From: JAFDVN01 sp964472275
Lineage (GTDB): Bacteria > Acidobacteriota > Holophagae > Holophagales > Holophagaceae
Direction of reading: 5' to 3'
DNA length: 17,858 bases
NCBI GenBank assembly: GCA_964472275.1
Contig: CAYYJN010000044.1
Span: 1 to 17,858, forward strand
Shown in pieces: positions 14,080 through 17,858 of the stretch (positions are counted from its first letter, which is position 1; each line of letters begins with the position of its first letter). A model generated the notes under the pieces. The model was given only the letters and a program-made list of their open reading frames with translations, ran no database searches and was not told the DNA's origin. The position numbers were made by a program, and so were the translations under genes.

Positions 14080-14970
14080 ATGAAAGCCATCTCTCTCCGC
14101 GTGGATGTGGACACCCTCGAAGGCTCGCTCAAGGGCATCCCGGCCTTGCTGCGTCTGCTGGACAAGCACGGCATGCGGGCGAGCTTCTACTTCTCGCTCG
14201 GCCCCGACAACAGCGGCAAGGCGCTGCGCCGAGTGTTCCGCAAAGGCTTCCTCGCCAAGATGCGCCGCACCAACGCCGGCAAGCTCTACGGCCTGAAGAC
14301 GATGATGTACGGGACGATCCTGCCCGCGCCCACCATCTGGAAGCGCGCCGCCGCCGAGATGCGCGCCGCGAAGGAGGCGGGGCACGAGGTCGGCATCCAC
14401 GCCTGGGACCATGTGCAGTACCACGACCTGCTCGACCGCAAATCGCGCAAGTGGCTGGAGGCCTGGTACGCGCAAGCCCACGAAGCCTTCGGGACGGTGT
14501 TCGGCGTGAAGGCGAAGGGCGCCGTGAGCCCCGCGTGGCGCTGCAACGACGCGACGCTGGAGATCCAGGATGGCTACGGGCTCGACTACGCCGGAGACTG
14601 CCGCGGCTCCGCGCCCTTCTACCCGATCGTGAACGGGGCGGCGCTGAAGACGCTCCAGGTGCCCACGACGCTGCCCACGCTGGATGAGCTGCTGGGCCTG
14701 GATGGCCGCACGGCGGAAGGCGTGAACCGCGAATTGTGGAGCCTCGTCCGCGAGGACGCCCTCAATGTCTACGCGCTGCACACGGAAGTGGAAGGCGGCG
14801 CGCTGGCGGAGGCCTTCGACGCCTTCCTCGGCGGCCTCAAGGAGCGCGGCGTCGAAGCCCGCACCCACGCCGATTGGCTGCCCGAATGGAAAGCCGCCAA
14901 CCCGCCCGCCAAGGCGATCACCCGCCGCGAAATCCCCGGCCGCGCCGGATGGGTGAGCTGGGAAGGGTGA
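14080..14970 (+). CDS. arnD: ArnD-type deformylase (polysaccharide deacetylase family)
   Basis: The 296-aa protein has the same length as Escherichia coli ArnD and matches it along its course: LRVDVDTLEGSLKGIPALL (6-24), SFYFSLGPDNSGKALRRVF, HEVGIHAWDHVQYHD (102-116), DYAGDCRGSAPFYPI (169-183), QVPTTLPTLDELLG and YALHTEVEGG (231-240). D9/D11 with H107 and H111 form the expected NodB-type metal and catalytic site. ArnD removes formyl from undecaprenyl-phosphate-linked 4-formamido-arabinose in the lipid A modification pathway that lowers polymyxin binding. No arnA, arnB, arnC or arnT lies in this window, so a related deacylation on another lipid-linked sugar is possible. It closes the operon and converges on the lipoprotein gene downstream of secF. 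Confidence 0.88.
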   Translation: MKAISLRVDVDTLEGSLKGIPALLRLLDKHGMRASFYFSLGPDNSGKALRRVFRKGFLAKMRRTNAGKLYGLKTMMYGTILPAPTIWKRAAAEMRAAKEAGHEVGIHAWDHVQYHDLLDRKSRKWLEAWYAQAHEAFGTVFGVKAKGAVSPAWRCNDATLEIQDGYGLDYAGDCRGSAPFYPIVNGAALKTLQVPTTLPTLDELLGLDGRTAEGVNRELWSLVREDALNVYALHTEVEGGALAEAFDAFLGGLKERGVEARTHADWLPEWKAANPPAKAITRREIPGRAGWVSWEG

Positions 14971-14978
14971 AAAGCTGG

Positions 14979-15034
14979 AACCGCGAATGACGCGAATATC
15001 CGCGAATGCTTTTTGATTCGCGTCATTCGCGGTT
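14979..15034. terminator. Bidirectional terminator-like 19-bp inverted repeat
   Basis: AACCGCGAATGACGCGAAT (14979-14997) is perfectly complementary to 15016-15034 across an 18-nt loop. On the plus strand the right arm runs into TTTACTTCTTTTCC; on the minus strand the other arm runs into CCAGCTTTTC. It sits between converging arnD and the lipoprotein gene. CGCGAAT is repeated three times at 14982-15007, so this may also be a dispersed repeat. Confidence 0.65.
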
Positions 15035-15405
15035 TACTTCTTTTCCACCCAGCTACCGTCCGCCTGCCGCTCCCAGGTGAAGCCGGTGATGACGCCGCCC
15101 TTCTGGAGCAGGAGGACATGTTTGGGCTGGTTGGCTTGGAGGATCGCGGTGCGGAGCCCGGTCTTCTCGATCTCGGGGCGGTAGGCGGCCCAGAGTTCTT
15201 CCGCGTCCGCGTGGATGCCCTTCTGATCGTCCGGCCGCCGCTCGGATTCGAAGACGATCATCGCGGCCTTCGATCCGTCGTTGAATTGCACCTGCCCGCC
15301 TCGGAGGATGCGGAAGGCGTGGCCGCTGGGCAGCGTCTTCACCACCGCCCCGCCGCCGCAGGCGAGCAGCAAGGGCAGGGTGAGGGCGGCGAGCGTCCTA
15401 CGCAT
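15034..15405 (-). CDS. Small putative lipoprotein coupled to secF
   Basis: This 123-aa protein starts MRRTLAALTLPLLLACGGG, a lipoprotein signal with lipobox LLAC and cysteine 16. The mature part is a small alpha/beta-looking domain with FRILRGGQVQFNDGSKAAMIVFES and a closing TWERQADGSWVEKK. I do not recognise its family. The ATG lies 8 nt inside secF in another frame, which implies translational coupling to secDF. Its stop codon begins at the last base of the terminator-like inverted repeat. A role linked to secretion is suggested only by this coupling; it could equally be an unrelated envelope protein placed in the operon. Confidence 0.75.
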   Translation of the reverse strand: MRRTLAALTLPLLLACGGGAVVKTLPSGHAFRILRGGQVQFNDGSKAAMIVFESERRPDDQKGIHADAEELWAAYRPEIEKTGLRTAILQANQPKHVLLLQKGGVITGFTWERQADGSWVEKK

Positions 15406-16612
15406 GCTTCTGCTTGAGGTTGTCCTTGCTGGGGAACCACTTCTCCCAGTACACGACCACCGGGCTCGCGATGTAGATGGACGAGTAGGTGCCCGTGATG
15501 ACGCCGATGACGAGCGGGAAGGCCAGGTCGTGCAGGGCCGGGCCGCCGAACTGCCAGAGGCAGACGGACACGAAGAGCACGGACATGGAGGTGAGGATCG
15601 TCCGGCTCAGGGTCTGGTTGATGGAATCGTTCACCAGCTCGGTGACGGTCTTGCGCTTGTACTCGGGCTTGTGGCTGTTCTCGCGGATGCGGTCGAACAC
15701 GACGATGGTGTCGGACATGGAATAGCCCATCAGCGTGAGGAAGCTCGCCACCACCGGCACATTGAACTCGTAGCCGAACACCGCGAAGATCGCGAGCGCC
15801 ATGAGCACATCGTGCAGCAGGGACACGATGCCGCCGATGGCGAAGCTGAGCGTGAACCGGAACATGATGTAGACGAGGATGGCGATGGAGGCCCACAGCA
15901 CGGCCTGCAGGGTCTTGGAGGTCCACTCGCCGGAGATGCTCGGCGAGAAGCTTTCATCCTTGGCGATCTTGATGGAGCCGGGGCGGTAGTCCTTGGTGAT
16001 GGCGTCCTTCACGGCCTGGGGCAGCCCGGCCGGGAGCTGGCTCAGGTCCTTGTACATGGCGCCGGGGAGCTTGTCCCGGCTCGCGGTCACCTGCGAGGCC
16101 AGCGGCTCGTAAGCTTGGCGGATGGCGTCGCCATCGCCCTGGACATGGAGGGGATTCTCCGCGACGAGGCGGTCGGTGAGCGTGCCCGAGCCCTCCAGGT
16201 TCAGGCTGGGCAGGGTGCTGCCGGCCCGCTCCTGGTCGAGCTTGCGGAAGACATCCTTCAGCTCGGCGGACTGCTTGGTGCTGTCCAACTGATCGCCGGT
16301 CTTGCGGGCGCGGACCTTCACCGCGTAGTCCTGGAACCCGGCCTTGTTCTCGGCGTAGGGCACCACGGAGGAGTCGGTGAAGCCGGCCGCGTTCAACGCG
16401 CCGCGCACCTGCTCGGGCGGGATCGCGGGCGAGAAACGCACGGTCATGTCGTTGCCGCCGACGAACTGCATCCCCAGCTTCACGCGGGGATTGGGCTCGT
16501 TCCAGGGGCGCACGATGAGCGTGCAGAGGATGATGATGCCCCAGCTCACCGAAAGGGCGAGGCCCTTCCAGCGCATGAAGTCGAAGTGAGGGAGGTTGTG
16601 GAATACGCGCAT
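15398..16612 (-). CDS. secF: Protein translocase subunit SecF, enlarged periplasmic domain
   Basis: SecF pairs with SecD to use the proton gradient to pull exported proteins through SecYEG. The 404-aa protein has a first membrane helix near 17-34, then GMQFVGGNDM (47-56), a variant of the family GIDFxGG box. The later helices start at LQAVLWASIAILVYIMF (235-251), and the conserved MGYSMSDTIVVFDRIREN lies at 295-312. The first periplasmic region, about 35-233, is near 200 residues, roughly twice that of E. coli SecF (323 aa in total). The usual VGPxVG box before helix two reads SPSISG here. AGGGAG lies about 5 nt before the ATG. The gap to secD is 10 nt, and the downstream lipoprotein gene overlaps by 8 nt. 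Confidence 0.94.
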   Translation of the reverse strand: MRVFHNLPHFDFMRWKGLALSVSWGIIILCTLIVRPWNEPNPRVKLGMQFVGGNDMTVRFSPAIPPEQVRGALNAAGFTDSSVVPYAENKAGFQDYAVKVRARKTGDQLDSTKQSAELKDVFRKLDQERAGSTLPSLNLEGSGTLTDRLVAENPLHVQGDGDAIRQAYEPLASQVTASRDKLPGAMYKDLSQLPAGLPQAVKDAITKDYRPGSIKIAKDESFSPSISGEWTSKTLQAVLWASIAILVYIMFRFTLSFAIGGIVSLLHDVLMALAIFAVFGYEFNVPVVASFLTLMGYSMSDTIVVFDRIRENSHKPEYKRKTVTELVNDSINQTLSRTILTSMSVLFVSVCLWQFGGPALHDLAFPLVIGVITGTYSSIYIASPVVVYWEKWFPSKDNLKQKHA

Positions 16613-16622
16613 GACTGCTCCC

Positions 16623-17858
16623 TTACACCGAAAGGGTCTTGGTCCCGGGGTGGCGCTCCAGGATCCAGTCGTAGATGAAGCGGCTCACATAGATGCTCGT
16701 GAACAGGCTGGCGGACACGCCCACCGCCAGCGCGACGGCGAAGCCCTTGACCGGGCCGGTGCCGAAGCTGAAGAGCAGCAGGGCGGCCACGAGCTGGGTC
16801 ACATGGGCGTCCACGATGGTCCAGAACACATTGTCGAAGCCCGCCTGGATCGCCCCCGCCACGGATTTGCCGTGGTCGAGTTCTTCCCGGATGCGCTCGA
16901 AGATGAGGATGTTCGCGTCCACCGCCATGCCGATGGTGAGCGCGAAGCCCGCGATGCCCGGCAGCGTCAAGGTCGCGTGGAAGGAGCCCAGCAGGCCCAG
17001 CATCACGATGAGGTTCACGGACAGCGCCACGATGGCGTTGAAGCCGGACCATTTGTAGTAGAAGACCATGAACGCGATGATCGTCAGGAAGCCGATGAGG
17101 CTCGCCCGCACGCCCGCGTGGATGGAGTCTCGGCCCAGCGAGGCGCCGACTTCGCTCTGCTCCAGGAAGTGCATGGAGGCCTTCATCGCGCCGCTGCGGA
17201 GCGACAGCGCGAGATCATCCGCTTCCTGGGGCGTGAAGGAGCCGCTGATGCGCACGGCCCCGCCAAAGATCTTCTCCCGGGCGGAGAGGACGCTGATGAT
17301 GCGGTGGTCGAGGATGATGGCCATGAGGCGGTTCTGATCCGCCGCGATGCCCGTGAGGGTCGCGAAGGCGTCCGCGCCCTTCTTGTTGAGAGTGAAGTTC
17401 ACCTCGTTGGCCCCGGTGTTCGGGTCCTGGGAGCGGCTGGCGTCAATGATGTCGGCGCCGTCCAGGCCTTGGCGGCCATCCACCAGCACCCAGCGCTGCA
17501 CGGGCTCTTCGCCGGGCTTCACATTCTCGGGCTTCTTCGTGCCGTGCGGCACTTCGATGTCCGGGAAGAGTTCGAACTGCGGCGGGATGGTGCCGTTGTA
17601 GTGCTGGAGCGCCGCTTCCTTGGTGGGGAAGTAGATCTGCTTATCCGGCGGCGCGGCCAGGAGGCGCTGCTCCAGGTGACCCGGCGTGCTCAGCAGGCCC
17701 TTGATGCGTTCGCGGTCGCCCTCTTCCACACCGGGCAGTTCCACGACGATGCGGGTGCCGTCCGCGCCGGCGCGGGTGATCTCCGGCTCGGCCACGCCGA
17801 ACTGGTTGATGCGGTTCTCGATGATCTGCATGGCGCGCTTGCCGGCGTCATCCACGAG
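16623..17858 (-). CDS. secD: Protein translocase subunit SecD (partial, 5' end cut by window)
   Basis: The C-terminal 411 residues are present; the frame is open to the window edge, so the first transmembrane helix and the early periplasmic part lie outside. Visible parts are the first-domain head RAMQIIENRINQFGVAEPEI, then RIVVELPGVEEGDRERIKGLL and the second periplasmic part with FTPQEADDLALSLRSGAM. The membrane domain begins EVGASLGRDSIHAGVRASLI. The SecD hallmark GFALTIGMAVDANILIFERI is intact. SecD works with SecF in proton-driven late translocation at the inner membrane. The GTG near 17855 is only an internal Val codon, not a start. secF begins 10 nt downstream. Confidence 0.95.
   Translation of the reverse strand, partial: LVDDAGKRAMQIIENRINQFGVAEPEITRAGADGTRIVVELPGVEEGDRERIKGLLSTPGHLEQRLLAAPPDKQIYFPTKEAALQHYNGTIPPQFELFPDIEVPHGTKKPENVKPGEEPVQRWVLVDGRQGLDGADIIDASRSQDPNTGANEVNFTLNKKGADAFATLTGIAADQNRLMAIILDHRIISVLSAREKIFGGAVRISGSFTPQEADDLALSLRSGAMKASMHFLEQSEVGASLGRDSIHAGVRASLIGFLTIIAFMVFYYKWSGFNAIVALSVNLIVMLGLLGSFHATLTLPGIAGFALTIGMAVDANILIFERIREELDHGKSVAGAIQAGFDNVFWTIVDAHVTQLVAALLLFSFGTGPVKGFAVALAVGVSASLFTSIYVSRFIYDWILERHPGTKTLSV

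Noticed and set aside
15281..16678. 465-codon plus-strand frame
   Set aside because: It is antisense to secF and has shadow composition.
16623..17855. SecD starting at GTG near 17855
   Set aside because: The frame stays open to the window edge and SecD proteins begin well before this point; the codon is an internal valine.

Overview
The window is GC-rich DNA, by eye roughly two-thirds G+C, from a Gram-negative (diderm) bacterium. Lipobox lipoproteins, SecD/SecF, LolA/LolB-like proteins, an ArnD-type deformylase and an exporter of the MsbA/multidrug type all point to an outer membrane. Gene content and style would fit an acidobacterium of the Holophaga/Geothrix type, but that placement is inference; nothing here is diagnostic. 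Coding density is very high, neighbouring genes often overlap by 1-8 nt, and no gene-free stretch exceeds about 225 bp.

Left part (1-1651, minus strand): a class III (CaiB/BaiF) CoA-transferase runs into a short DUF721/DciA-like gene through a GTGA overlap, and tRNA-Pro(CGG) follows 14 nt later. A GC hairpin sits at the window edge. A 140-bp divergent spacer with GC-rich repeats (1652-1791) separates this group from a plus-strand operon (1792-5784): tex (RNA-binding, transcription-associated), an unknown lipoprotein and lepB (signal peptidase I).

Middle (5785-9564): lepB converges on a minus-strand operon of aroB, a TPR protein and a LolB-like gene. The two meet in a nested palindrome of about 135 bp. 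The TPR-LolB-like pairing resembles the TPR-lolB neighbourhood of pseudomonads. aroB diverges from the next operon across a 221-bp spacer that holds a candidate operator and a short dispersed-type repeat.

Right-middle (9565-14970, plus strand): an ABC exporter, a LolA-like outer-membrane lipoprotein-sorting protein, a ThiE-AroK fusion, a calcineurin-like phosphoesterase and an ArnD-type polysaccharide deacetylase form an apparent operon. A 104-bp insertion bounded by exact 15-bp direct repeats lies between the exporter and the LolA-like gene.

Right end (15034-17858, minus strand): secD (cut by the window edge), secF with an enlarged periplasmic domain, and a small lipoprotein gene overlapping secF. 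They converge on arnD across a perfect 19-bp inverted repeat.

Most of the window is core cell-envelope, secretion and shikimate-pathway housekeeping. The unusual points are the thiamine-synthase/shikimate-kinase fusion, the small insertion that kept the downstream ribosome-binding site, repeat DNA shared between a spacer and the Tex tail, and an ArnD with no other arn genes in view.
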